This document shows positions 33,252-41,205 of a stretch of DNA of 49,532 nt, piece after piece. Each line of letters begins with the position of its first letter. The stretch's first letter is position 1. Below the pieces are notes generated by a model, which saw only the letters and a program-made list of their open reading frames with translations, did no database searches and was not told the DNA's origin. Position numbers and translations under genes: made by a program. Source of the stretch: Lachnospiraceae bacterium (GTDB lineage Bacteria; Bacillota; Clostridia; Lachnospirales; Lachnospiraceae); NCBI GenBank assembly GCA_024684215.1, contig JAIKXH010000110.1, forward strand, positions 1-49,532. The letters are read 5' to 3'.

Positions 33252-33289
33252 TTACCGATAATTTATTAGCGATTATTTATTAGAGATTA
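33248..33289. repeat. 14-bp triple tandem repeat that includes the lipoprotein stop codon
   Basis: Copies at 33276 (TTTATTAGAGATTA), 33262 (TTTATTAGCGATTA) and 33248 (drifted, 11 of 14 bases). The first holds the stop codon TTA (33287-33289). Read on minus each copy offers further TAA codons. Confidence 0.85.
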
Positions 33290-35671
33290 TCTGTTTTCCT
33301 GAACATAGAGATTGACTCTTGACTGGATTATCTTTGCGGTATCATCAACGCTTTTTTGACCCGCAAAATAGCTTCCTGTCTCCTCGTCAATGATCTTAAA
33401 GATTTCATTGTCATCTGCAGGTTTTAATCTGGCCTGTGATAGAACTTCATTTATAATATCTATCTCATCCTGAACAGCATAGTGGTATTCGTACATATCT
33501 CCGGAGCCATAGCTCATTCCGCTTCCGGTCTTTTCGCCATTATGTTTAAGTTCTTCATCGACCAAGGCCTGCATCGCCTTCTTATTAGTCGGGAAACCGA
33601 ATGAATCGGAATCATCATTTTTTGTTATAGTATACTCTAAAAATTTCCATGCAGCATCCTTTTTATCAGAAGATGTGCATATAGCATAAGTGCCTGAAGT
33701 AGTAATGAGCGCCGAAGGGCTTCCGTCTATTGTGGGATATCCAATAAAGTTGGCATTTCCGCCAAATATATAATCGGCATATTCCTGAACGCTCTGTAAA
33801 TTGTAGAAATAGCTCTCGTATGCAATAATTTTACCGCTGGCGAGCTTCTCTACGGGGTTTGAATCAACATCCACTACATCCCAGTTGATCTCCTCGGGGA
33901 ATGTTGCGACATATTCAAGAATAGACTTAAATTCGTCACTGTCAAACTTACACTCTCCTGTTTCGGGGTTGATAAAGTAATCGATATTATTGTATAAGCA
34001 AAGGCTGAGTATACTCATTCTGTTTGAGTACTCGAGGATTGTTGAATTCGGATCAGCCATATCTGCCTTTATCATATCCTCAAGCTTCCAACCGGCTTTA
34101 TCACCGAATTTGTTTTTGTTTACAGCTAAAGTTTGAACTTCAAATCTCTTGGGCACTGTGCAAAGCAAATCTCCGTATCTGTATGCATCTACTACTACTT
34201 CATTAAAATCATCAAGCTTAATACTACCTGCATTTTCTATGTAAGGTGTAATGTCTTCAATAATATTTTGCTTTACAAGACTATCTGTATTTAGTCCGCT
34301 TAGATTAATCATATCCGGTGCCGCCGCTCCGGTGATGTCATTAATCATAGTGTTAAGCGCATCCTTCTCGTCTACGTCTCCGTTAGACCAGTCCACATAG
34401 CTTTTAAGAGTTACATGGGCATCAGAATTTGCTTTGTTAAAATCAATAACATCTCTCTTTAAACTATAATCCTCATAAAGTGAAACGATGACTAATTCCG
34501 CACGGTCCTTGATCTCATCGCGGTCTACAAGCTTAATACTTACTATCTCAGCATCGTTTGTCTCGTAATCATAAGTGATTCCCACAAAGCTTCCGTCATC
34601 AGATGCGGAGAGCTTTCTGATCATACCGTCGGCTATATCAATATCAAGCCATTTTAATACTTCTTTTAATTCCTTTTTCTCAATATCAAACTCATAAAGC
34701 TTATCATAACTGGTTATATATGCTTTACCGTTTTTAACATCTATTCCGTTTATATCTGCATTTTTGAGGGTTATCTCAAGAGGTGCGCAAAGCCTGCATC
34801 CCTCGGCATCAAACTCTGCAACCTTATTTTCCCAGTTGCTGTCCTGATATATTATATATACGGATTCGCCACAAACTTCGAGTCCGTTAAAATACATTAC
34901 CTCATCGAGTTTAGCATTGTTTTTAAGATTTAAATCTTTGTCAAATACAACAGCATACGATATAGGATCGCTTCCGCTCCAATCACTGAGCATCGCTATT
35001 ATATTGTCCTTTGAATCAGCGCAAAAATACGAAACAGAAAGATTTTCGGAATTTTGAGCCACAGCGCTCATATCCATCTTTTTGCAATTTATAACTGTTC
35101 CGTCGCTGTTAAATAATGCAATGTAAATGGTACTGCCGTATGCTTCCTCATTCTCGCAGTACCAGCTTGCATAAATCGGGGCGGCTCCGGTTCCGTCGGA
35201 AAGCTCGCAATATCCGTTTATTCCTGTATAAACTTGCGCCCTGTCCTTGTACTCGTCCGGCACCATTTCCTGAACATTTATAAAATCCGAAAGGTTAGAT
35301 CCCATTTCAACTTCGGATAATACATCACCGTCCGGAATGCTTAATTTAGATATGAAACTTTTGTTTGTATCTCCTGAATAATCATTTTTCACAAGAGATA
35401 CTACTCCATCTTTTATTATTCCGCCGGTGGCATCGTAACTGGAATTTTCACCTCCTTTCGGAAGTGAAGTAAACTCAGCAACATATACCTGCTCGGGCAA
35501 ATCCGATGTTGCGCTTCCAAGAGCTCCCAAGCCGCTGCCGCTACTTCCTACGTCTTTACCGCATCCTGCCAAAAGGGATGCACAAGTAATCAAAGAAAGT
35601 CCTAATGCAAAAACTTTTTTGGGAACATTAAAGTTCCCGATCCTTTTTCCGTTCATTCCTCTTCTCCTCAT
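33287..35671 (-). CDS. Large lipoprotein: possible beta-propeller region plus family 1 extracellular solute-binding domain
   Basis: 794 residues. The signal peptide ends in lipobox LAGC (Cys37). Residues about 50-375 contain repeating beta-strand segments with Asp-rich turns (LDEVMYFNGLEVCGESVYII, KAYITSYDKLYEFDIEKKEL), suggesting a propeller; this is an inference. From about 378 to the end it resembles family 1 sugar-type binding proteins (VIDFNKANSDAHVTLKSYVD, LNTMINDITGAAAPDMINLS, KVIAYESYFYNL-like region, AWKFLEYTITKND). Two ATGs five codons apart both have good ribosome binding sites. No permease or ATPase gene is adjacent; the upstream genes are a sensor kinase and regulator, so it may feed a sensory system. 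Confidence 0.85.
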   Translation of the reverse strand: MRRRGMNGKRIGNFNVPKKVFALGLSLITCASLLAGCGKDVGSSGSGLGALGSATSDLPEQVYVAEFTSLPKGGENSSYDATGGIIKDGVVSLVKNDYSGDTNKSFISKLSIPDGDVLSEVEMGSNLSDFINVQEMVPDEYKDRAQVYTGINGYCELSDGTGAAPIYASWYCENEEAYGSTIYIALFNSDGTVINCKKMDMSAVAQNSENLSVSYFCADSKDNIIAMLSDWSGSDPISYAVVFDKDLNLKNNAKLDEVMYFNGLEVCGESVYIIYQDSNWENKVAEFDAEGCRLCAPLEITLKNADINGIDVKNGKAYITSYDKLYEFDIEKKELKEVLKWLDIDIADGMIRKLSASDDGSFVGITYDYETNDAEIVSIKLVDRDEIKDRAELVIVSLYEDYSLKRDVIDFNKANSDAHVTLKSYVDWSNGDVDEKDALNTMINDITGAAAPDMINLSGLNTDSLVKQNIIEDITPYIENAGSIKLDDFNEVVVDAYRYGDLLCTVPKRFEVQTLAVNKNKFGDKAGWKLEDMIKADMADPNSTILEYSNRMSILSLCLYNNIDYFINPETGECKFDSDEFKSILEYVATFPEEINWDVVDVDSNPVEKLASGKIIAYESYFYNLQSVQEYADYIFGGNANFIGYPTIDGSPSALITTSGTYAICTSSDKKDAAWKFLEYTITKNDDSDSFGFPTNKKAMQALVDEELKHNGEKTGSGMSYGSGDMYEYHYAVQDEIDIINEVLSQARLKPADDNEIFKIIDEETGSYFAGQKSVDDTAKIIQSRVNLYVQENR

Positions 35672-35696
35672 TTTTTCTCCGCCTGCCTACATGTTT

Positions 35697-35784
35697 TTTG
35701 TCTAAGAAACAATTCCTTTCTTAGCCTTAGGCTACCTTGCTTTGTCTAAGAAACAATTTCTTTCTTAGCCCTCGGCTACCTTGT
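35697..35784. repeat. 44-bp tandem duplication of the histidine kinase 3' end, with hairpins
   Basis: Units 35697-35740 and 35741-35784 agree at 40 of 44 positions. The second unit contains the last codons and stop of the kinase gene. Each unit has a stem CTAAGAAA/TTTCTTAG around seven bases, so the transcript carries two hairpins between kinase and lipoprotein genes. No T-run follows. Confidence 0.93.
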
Positions 35785-37759
35785 TAAATTCAAGGATAAC
35801 CTTAAACAGATCGCCGTCTATGGAAATATCCATAGTACCTTTTTGAAGGGTTGTAAGGCTGGATGCTATGGATAATCCAAGGCCGTTGCCTTCCGCTCCC
35901 TCTCTTGATTTGTCACCTCTTACAAATCTTGCCATAAGTTCCTCCGGTGACAGGTCTAATTGCTTTGCAGAGGTGTTTTTGAAAATAATACGGCATTTAT
36001 TTTCATCCTCCTCAAGGCTCATATATACCCTGGTCCCACTCTGAGCATATTTGCAGATATTTCCGAGCAAATTGTCGAAAACTCTCCACATACGCCTCGG
36101 GTCGGCCATAATCATCGTATCTGAATCTGCATTTTTTGTAATGAGATCCAGATTTTTTTCTTCGAGTCTCTCCTCGAACTCCCCCGCCGCCTGACTAAGA
36201 AGCATAGCTGCCTTACACGGCTCCAAATGTACTTCCAAAGCTCCCGATTGAGCTTTTGATACCTCTATCAAATCCTCCAGAAGTCTTTTAAGTCTGGTGG
36301 ATTGTCTGCCTAAAACCTCGGCATATTCTTTTACTTTTGTATTTTCACAGTCTTCCTTTGAGATAAGATCCGCATAGCTTATAATTGAAGTAAGCGGAGT
36401 CTTGATATCATGAGAGACATTGGTTATAAGAGCTGATTGAGTCTTTTCGCTGGCCTCTCTTTTTTCGTTGGAGATAACTATTCCTCCGGATATTTTTTCA
36501 AGATCGTCAGCCTGATATTTAAATGCCGGAAGCATATACTTTTTATCTAAAGGCTCTGATATATTTCCGTTAGCAAGGTCGTTTGTCTTTTTGACGATTT
36601 TCGCATAGGATATGGAAAGATATAAAAACAGTCCTGCAATTCCAACCATTAAAACCGCAAACATAAACCATCCGAATGCATCCGTCGGGGTCCATATTCT
36701 AAAGTTTCCTATGCAAAGCGCGCTCAGAAGCAAAAGTACCATTCCCGCCACAAGAATAAATATGGATTTTCCAATAAATGGCATAGCTTTGCTTGCTGCT
36801 TTGAATAATCCTCCGATCCACTTAAAGAATTTTCCAAGCCCTATAAGAATGTATCTAAGGAGCATTGTTTTCCATAAAAATCTGCTCTTTATCCTAATGG
36901 CTAAAAACACAGACCAGAATATGAAGTATAGCTCAGCAAGTATAAGCAGTACTATCGACAATATAAGTCCGCCTAATCCCTCATTAACGGTTGTATCCAA
37001 TACATATATCCCTAAAACCGCGAGAATAATTGATAATCCCAGGTTTATCTCAAAGGGGATATACGATTCAAATATAGGTTTTGCCTCGGTGCTTCCTTTA
37101 CTGTAGCCGGCATTTCTGAGTATAAGGATATAGAGTAGTATCCATCCGATAAGCGCAAGAGCCGCAATGACATAGACTCCAAATCTCATGTCATAGCAAA
37201 ATCTGATTATGAAATAAAGAGTTCTGTAATTGTCTCTCTCGGTAAAATCGTTTCTGAGCGCGATTTTACAGGTGTATCCGTCTCCCTCTTCCCAGTAGCA
37301 ATATTCGTAGGTGTAAAGGGAGCTTTCCAGGCTGGCAACATCGCCGTAGCTCCATATTTCATTTTCCTCTATATCGGTTATAGTAGTAACGGAAACACTA
37401 TAATCACCGTAGTCGGTCCTAAGACCGTCTTCGTCATAGGTATATCCTTCTATTTCTTCTTCACCCTCATATACTCCTACCTGGTGAATAACGCTTGCAT
37501 ATGCGATATTGCTTGTAGCACAGTTATTTGTATTTTTTGAAAAATCCTCAGCCAGAGCATTTCCAAGTATGAATCTTGCATCTTCCTCAAAAATAGGACT
37601 AAAGCTTCTCTCAACAATACGATAAAAAGAAGTGTTGTAAAAGCCTTCTTCTATCATACAAAAGCCGCCGACAAGGCAGCCTCCAACTATTACTGAGAGA
37701 ACTATTTCGCCGATAAAGGCCCAAACTTTCCCCCAGAAGCCGAATCTTCCTTTTTTCAT
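35765..37759 (-). CDS. Two-component sensor histidine kinase, multi-membrane-segment
   Basis: 664 residues. One helix (about 13-33) is followed by an extracytoplasmic segment of about 155 residues rich in Asp, Glu and Tyr, then five more helices (about 193-214, 238-255, 263-290, 331-351, 362-384). A HAMP-like stretch and the H-box QSALITNVSHDIKTPLTS with His450 follow. The ATPase domain has MWRVFDNLLGNICKYAQSG (N box) and GNGLGLSIASSL (G box). The arrangement resembles VanS-like kinases enlarged by extra helices. The start is three bases after the regulator's stop, so the two are co-translated. Confidence 0.93.
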   Translation of the reverse strand: MKKGRFGFWGKVWAFIGEIVLSVIVGGCLVGGFCMIEEGFYNTSFYRIVERSFSPIFEEDARFILGNALAEDFSKNTNNCATSNIAYASVIHQVGVYEGEEEIEGYTYDEDGLRTDYGDYSVSVTTITDIEENEIWSYGDVASLESSLYTYEYCYWEEGDGYTCKIALRNDFTERDNYRTLYFIIRFCYDMRFGVYVIAALALIGWILLYILILRNAGYSKGSTEAKPIFESYIPFEINLGLSIILAVLGIYVLDTTVNEGLGGLILSIVLLILAELYFIFWSVFLAIRIKSRFLWKTMLLRYILIGLGKFFKWIGGLFKAASKAMPFIGKSIFILVAGMVLLLLSALCIGNFRIWTPTDAFGWFMFAVLMVGIAGLFLYLSISYAKIVKKTNDLANGNISEPLDKKYMLPAFKYQADDLEKISGGIVISNEKREASEKTQSALITNVSHDIKTPLTSIISYADLISKEDCENTKVKEYAEVLGRQSTRLKRLLEDLIEVSKAQSGALEVHLEPCKAAMLLSQAAGEFEERLEEKNLDLITKNADSDTMIMADPRRMWRVFDNLLGNICKYAQSGTRVYMSLEEDENKCRIIFKNTSAKQLDLSPEELMARFVRGDKSREGAEGNGLGLSIASSLTTLQKGTMDISIDGDLFKVILEFNKVAEG

Positions 37760-37762
37760 CCC

Positions 37763-38449
37763 TTAACCCTCCATAACATAGCCTTGTCCGAATACAACCT
37801 TGATGTATCTGGGCTCAGCGGGATCAATCTCAATCTTTTCTCTGATGTGTCTGATATGAACCGCAATTGTTTTTTCTCCGGAGAGCGGATCCTCGTGCCA
37901 CACAGATCTATATATTTCAGCCGGTGAATAGGTCTTTCCCTTATTCATCATGAGGAATTTTAAAATATCAAATTCCTTTGGCGTGAGTGTTACAAGCTTT
38001 CCCTCACATGTAACCTGACGGGTATCATTATTGAGTTCAAGTCCTCCCACAACTATAAGCGATTTGTTTCCGATATCGGAACCAAGCCTGGTGTAGCGTC
38101 TGATCATCGCGCCCACTCTGGCTATTACCTCCGCAGGATTAAAGGGCTTTGTTATATAATCGTCGGCGCCGACGTTTAAGCCCAAAACCTTATCGCTGTC
38201 CTCACTTTTTGCGGTAAGCATGATAATAGGAACATTTGAAAATTCGCGAATCTTAACCATAGCCTCAATACCGTCCATGACCGGCATCATTATATCAAGG
38301 AGCACAAGGCTTATATCATTGTGATAAATTACCTCCAATGCTTCCTTTCCATTGTATGCTTCAAAGATTTTATAATCCGGATTGGTAAGGTAAATCTTTA
38401 ATGCATTAACTATGTCCTTGTCATCGTCGCAAATTAAGATGTTGTTCAC
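37763..38449 (-). CDS. Response regulator, OmpR/PhoB family
   Basis: 228 residues. The receiver domain has acidic residues CDDD at 7-10, the phosphoacceptor Asp52 in VLLDIMMPVMDG, and the switch Lys in YITKPFNPAEV. The C-terminal winged helix has LTPKEFDILKFLMMNKGKTY and TIAVHIRHIREKIEIDP. It starts with GTG (38447-38449) after AAAGGAGAG. First gene of a regulator-kinase-lipoprotein unit, preceded by the rarA terminator. Confidence 0.95.
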   Translation of the reverse strand: MNNILICDDDKDIVNALKIYLTNPDYKIFEAYNGKEALEVIYHNDISLVLLDIMMPVMDGIEAMVKIREFSNVPIIMLTAKSEDSDKVLGLNVGADDYITKPFNPAEVIARVGAMIRRYTRLGSDIGNKSLIVVGGLELNNDTRQVTCEGKLVTLTPKEFDILKFLMMNKGKTYSPAEIYRSVWHEDPLSGEKTIAVHIRHIREKIEIDPAEPRYIKVVFGQGYVMEG

Positions 38450-38502
38450 TTTATCTCTCCTTTTAAAATAAAAGGTGCTTCAACTTATATTTCCTATAGC
38501 GC

Positions 38503-38533
38503 AAAAAATGGCAGGTGGTCACTCCCACCTACC
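38503..38533 (-). terminator. Intrinsic terminator after rarA
   Basis: Minus strand GGTAGGTGG, loop GAGTGA, CCACCTGCC (9-bp stem with one G-T) followed by ATTTTTTG. It closes the murL-murD-rarA unit about 54 bases after rarA's stop; the response regulator promoter must lie in the 53 bases after it. Confidence 0.9.
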
Positions 38534-38586
38534 ATATAATAGCATAGATAATGTTTAAGAAAACAGTACCCATTGTTTAAGATTTG

Positions 38587-39942
38587 TTAATCATATTGAG
38601 CGGGGTCCTGACCGGCCTCTTTGCGGATTCTTTTCATATGTTCACGGATCTTTACTTCATATCCCTGACCGTCAGGCTTGTAAAACTCTTTGCCGTTTAG
38701 CTCATAGGGCAGGTACTGCTGCTTTGTATAATGGTTGGGGAAATCGTGTGAATAAAGATATCCCGTTCCATGTCCCAATTTTGCGGCGCTTTTGTAATGA
38801 GCATCCTGAAGATGTGGCGGTATAGGCAGATTGCCCGTAGTCGCTACTTCTCTCATCGCCTCGTCAATCGCTCCGTAAGCTGCATTGGACTTTGGCGCAC
38901 TGGCAACATAGCTTGCCGCCTGGGAAAGAATTATCTGAGCTTCCGGCATTCCTATACGCTCTATGGCAAGAAATGCGTTGGTTGCGACAACTATTGCCAT
39001 CGGGTCGGCATTTCCGACATCCTCAGATGCACATATGCATATTCTTCTGGCAATGAATTTTATATCTTCACCGGCATAGAGCATTCTGGCAAGATAGTAA
39101 ACCGCCGCGTCGGGATCGGACCCTCTCATACTCTTTATAAATGCCGATATCGTGTCATAATGATTGTCTCCGTCCTTATCATATCTGACGGCACGTTTTT
39201 GGATACATTCCTGGGCCACCTCCAAAGTTATATGGATTAGTCCGTCGTCGCTCCTCGGTGTAGACATTACGCCAAGCTCTACTGCATTTAAAGCATGCCT
39301 TGCGTCCCCGCCCGCGATATCCGCGAGGAATGATACCGCATCGTCATCAATAACAGCCTTATAAGCGCCCATACCTCTCTCGGTATCGCTCACCGCCTTT
39401 TTGATGAGCCCCTCTATATCTTCCTTTGGAATGGGCTTAAGCTCAAAAATTATGGACCTTGATACAAGAGCCCCGTTAACCTCAAAATAAGGATTTTCCG
39501 TGGTCGCACCTATAAGGATGATAGTTCCGTCCTCCACAAACGGAAGAAGATAATCCTGCTGGCTTTTGTTGAAACGGTGTATCTCGTCGATAAAAAGAAT
39601 CGTTCTTTTACCGTTCATTCCCATCAGGCCCTTTGCTTTTGCTATTACCTCCTCCATATCCTTTTTGCCGGCTATGGTGGCATTAATCTGCGTAAATTCG
39701 GCGCTGGTGGTATTTGCGATAACTTTTGCAAGAGTGGTCTTACCTGTTCCGGGAGGGCCGTAAAATATTAGGGAGCTAAGTTTATCTGCCTTTATTGCCC
39801 TGTATAGCAATTTATCCTCGGATAAGATATGCTCCTGACCCACCACTTCTTCTATGGTTCTCGGACGCATTCTTGCAGCCAGAGGCGACTCTTTTTCCTG
39901 TGTATTTTTTTGCATGAATTCAAATAAATTCATCTGATCCAT
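38587..39942 (-). CDS. rarA: Replication-associated recombination protein A (RarA/MgsA)
   Basis: AAA+ clamp-loader-like ATPase acting at stalled forks. 451 residues. It begins MDQMNLFEFMQKNTQE, with LAARMRPRTIEEVVGQEHIL following. Walker A is YGPPGTGKTTLAKVIA, Walker B LFIDEIHRFNKSQQD, sensor 1 ILIGATTENPYFEV. The C-terminal tetramerisation region includes DAAVYYLARMLYAGED and the ending GYLYSHDFPNHYTKQQYLPY. It follows murD by 19 bases. Confidence 0.96.
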   Translation of the reverse strand: MDQMNLFEFMQKNTQEKESPLAARMRPRTIEEVVGQEHILSEDKLLYRAIKADKLSSLIFYGPPGTGKTTLAKVIANTTSAEFTQINATIAGKKDMEEVIAKAKGLMGMNGKRTILFIDEIHRFNKSQQDYLLPFVEDGTIILIGATTENPYFEVNGALVSRSIIFELKPIPKEDIEGLIKKAVSDTERGMGAYKAVIDDDAVSFLADIAGGDARHALNAVELGVMSTPRSDDGLIHITLEVAQECIQKRAVRYDKDGDNHYDTISAFIKSMRGSDPDAAVYYLARMLYAGEDIKFIARRICICASEDVGNADPMAIVVATNAFLAIERIGMPEAQIILSQAASYVASAPKSNAAYGAIDEAMREVATTGNLPIPPHLQDAHYKSAAKLGHGTGYLYSHDFPNHYTKQQYLPYELNGKEFYKPDGQGYEVKIREHMKRIRKEAGQDPAQYD

Positions 39943-39961
39943 AATCCGGTTACCTACTAAA

Positions 39962-41200
39962 TTAAAGTGCTTTTACCATCTCGGCAAATCTGTCTCCGCG
40001 GTCCTCAAAGTTTTTAAAATAACCATAGGATGCCGCCGCGGGTGAAAGGACGCATCCGCTTCCCTTTGGAGTAATCTCGGCCGCTTTGTCCACCGCCATC
40101 TGAAGATTGGGCACATATAATACGCACCTGCCGGCTCCGGCGTTTCTGTACTGAGGATATCTGTATAAAAACTCGTCATGCACTCTCTTTCCGGACTCAT
40201 ACATGCAGACGTAGTTATACTCGCCGTTCTCGGCCATGAAATCTTCCAAAAGGTCGTAATCGATACCTCTGTCCATTCCACCGATAAGGATAGTCTTTAC
40301 TCCGGGGATGCTCTTTAATGCTCCCACAGCGGCCTCGGGAATGGTAGAAATCGAATCGTCATACCAGTTGATACCCGCATATTCTCCTATGCTCTGAAGC
40401 CTATGTGACAGGCCTGAAAACAACGAGAGCGCATATGTGATATCGCCATCACTGCATCCGTATACATCCCTTGCAATATTTCTTACAAATGTGGCATTAA
40501 GCTGATTGTGCTCTCCAAAAACTCTAAGAGGCACACCCACAACATCCGATGCCTTTATCACTTTCGTTTTGGCTTTCGTATCTATCTCGGGGACATTTTC
40601 ACCCTTGTAAAAATAATCGCCTTCTTCCTGATATGTCGCAATATGGCTCTTTGCAAGGAAATACTGATCCATTGAATGATAATAATCCAAATGGTCCTCG
40701 TAGAGATTTAAAAATACCGAAACATGGGGCGATACTTTGGTATGTCTCATCTGATGGCATGAAAGCTCAAAGACGATAATGGTATCCTCTGTGATCTCAT
40801 CGCAATAATCCATGCAGGGAAATCCTATATTGCCGAGAAGGATTACGGGCCTGCCGGTGCACTGTCTGAGCACATGTGCCATCATAGCGGATGTGGTGCT
40901 CTTTCCTTTTGTACCGGTGATTCCTATTACCTGATCTCTGTATTCGTTTAAAAAAAGCTCGGTCTGGGAAGTGAATTTCTTTTTGTTATAGGGCTCATAA
41001 TCCTGCATAACGATTCCGGGACTTTTGATGATCATATCGTAATCGTTTTCAAATATGTCCTCAAGCTTTCCCTGGAATACCTCTACAGACTTCGGCTCAC
41101 AGTTGTTTTTGATATAATTCTCCGAAGCCTTGCCTTCTCTTCCGTATCCCCAGATCAGTATTCTTTTGTCCTTTACAGCTTCTTTGATAGTAGTCTTCAT
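39962..41200 (-). CDS. murD: UDP-MurNAc-L-Ala:glutamate ligase, MurD type (possibly L-Glu-specific MurD2)
   Basis: Mur ligase that adds glutamate to UDP-MurNAc-L-alanine in peptidoglycan synthesis. 412 residues, shorter than canonical MurD (about 440-460). N-terminal domain RILIWGYGREGKASENYI, ATP loop GITGTKGKSTTSAMM (Lys100), central NLYEDHLDYYHSMDQYFLAK and HRLQSIGEYAGINWYDDSI. It starts five bases after a gene resembling MurL, the epimerase that converts UDP-MurNAc-L-Ala-L-Glu to the D-Glu form in Xanthomonas, where it works with the L-Glu ligase MurD2. The pairing suggests that this ligase may use L-Glu; sequence alone does not prove it. Confidence 0.9.
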   Translation of the reverse strand: MKTTIKEAVKDKRILIWGYGREGKASENYIKNNCEPKSVEVFQGKLEDIFENDYDMIIKSPGIVMQDYEPYNKKKFTSQTELFLNEYRDQVIGITGTKGKSTTSAMMAHVLRQCTGRPVILLGNIGFPCMDYCDEITEDTIIVFELSCHQMRHTKVSPHVSVFLNLYEDHLDYYHSMDQYFLAKSHIATYQEEGDYFYKGENVPEIDTKAKTKVIKASDVVGVPLRVFGEHNQLNATFVRNIARDVYGCSDGDITYALSLFSGLSHRLQSIGEYAGINWYDDSISTIPEAAVGALKSIPGVKTILIGGMDRGIDYDLLEDFMAENGEYNYVCMYESGKRVHDEFLYRYPQYRNAGAGRCVLYVPNLQMAVDKAAEITPKGSGCVLSPAAASYGYFKNFEDRGDRFAEMVKAL

Positions 41201-41205
41201 TATTT

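Noticed and set aside
36612..37106. Plus-strand 164-codon open frame opposite the histidine kinase
   Set aside because: It is antisense to well-conserved kinase membrane segments, has no ribosome binding site and no recognisable family.
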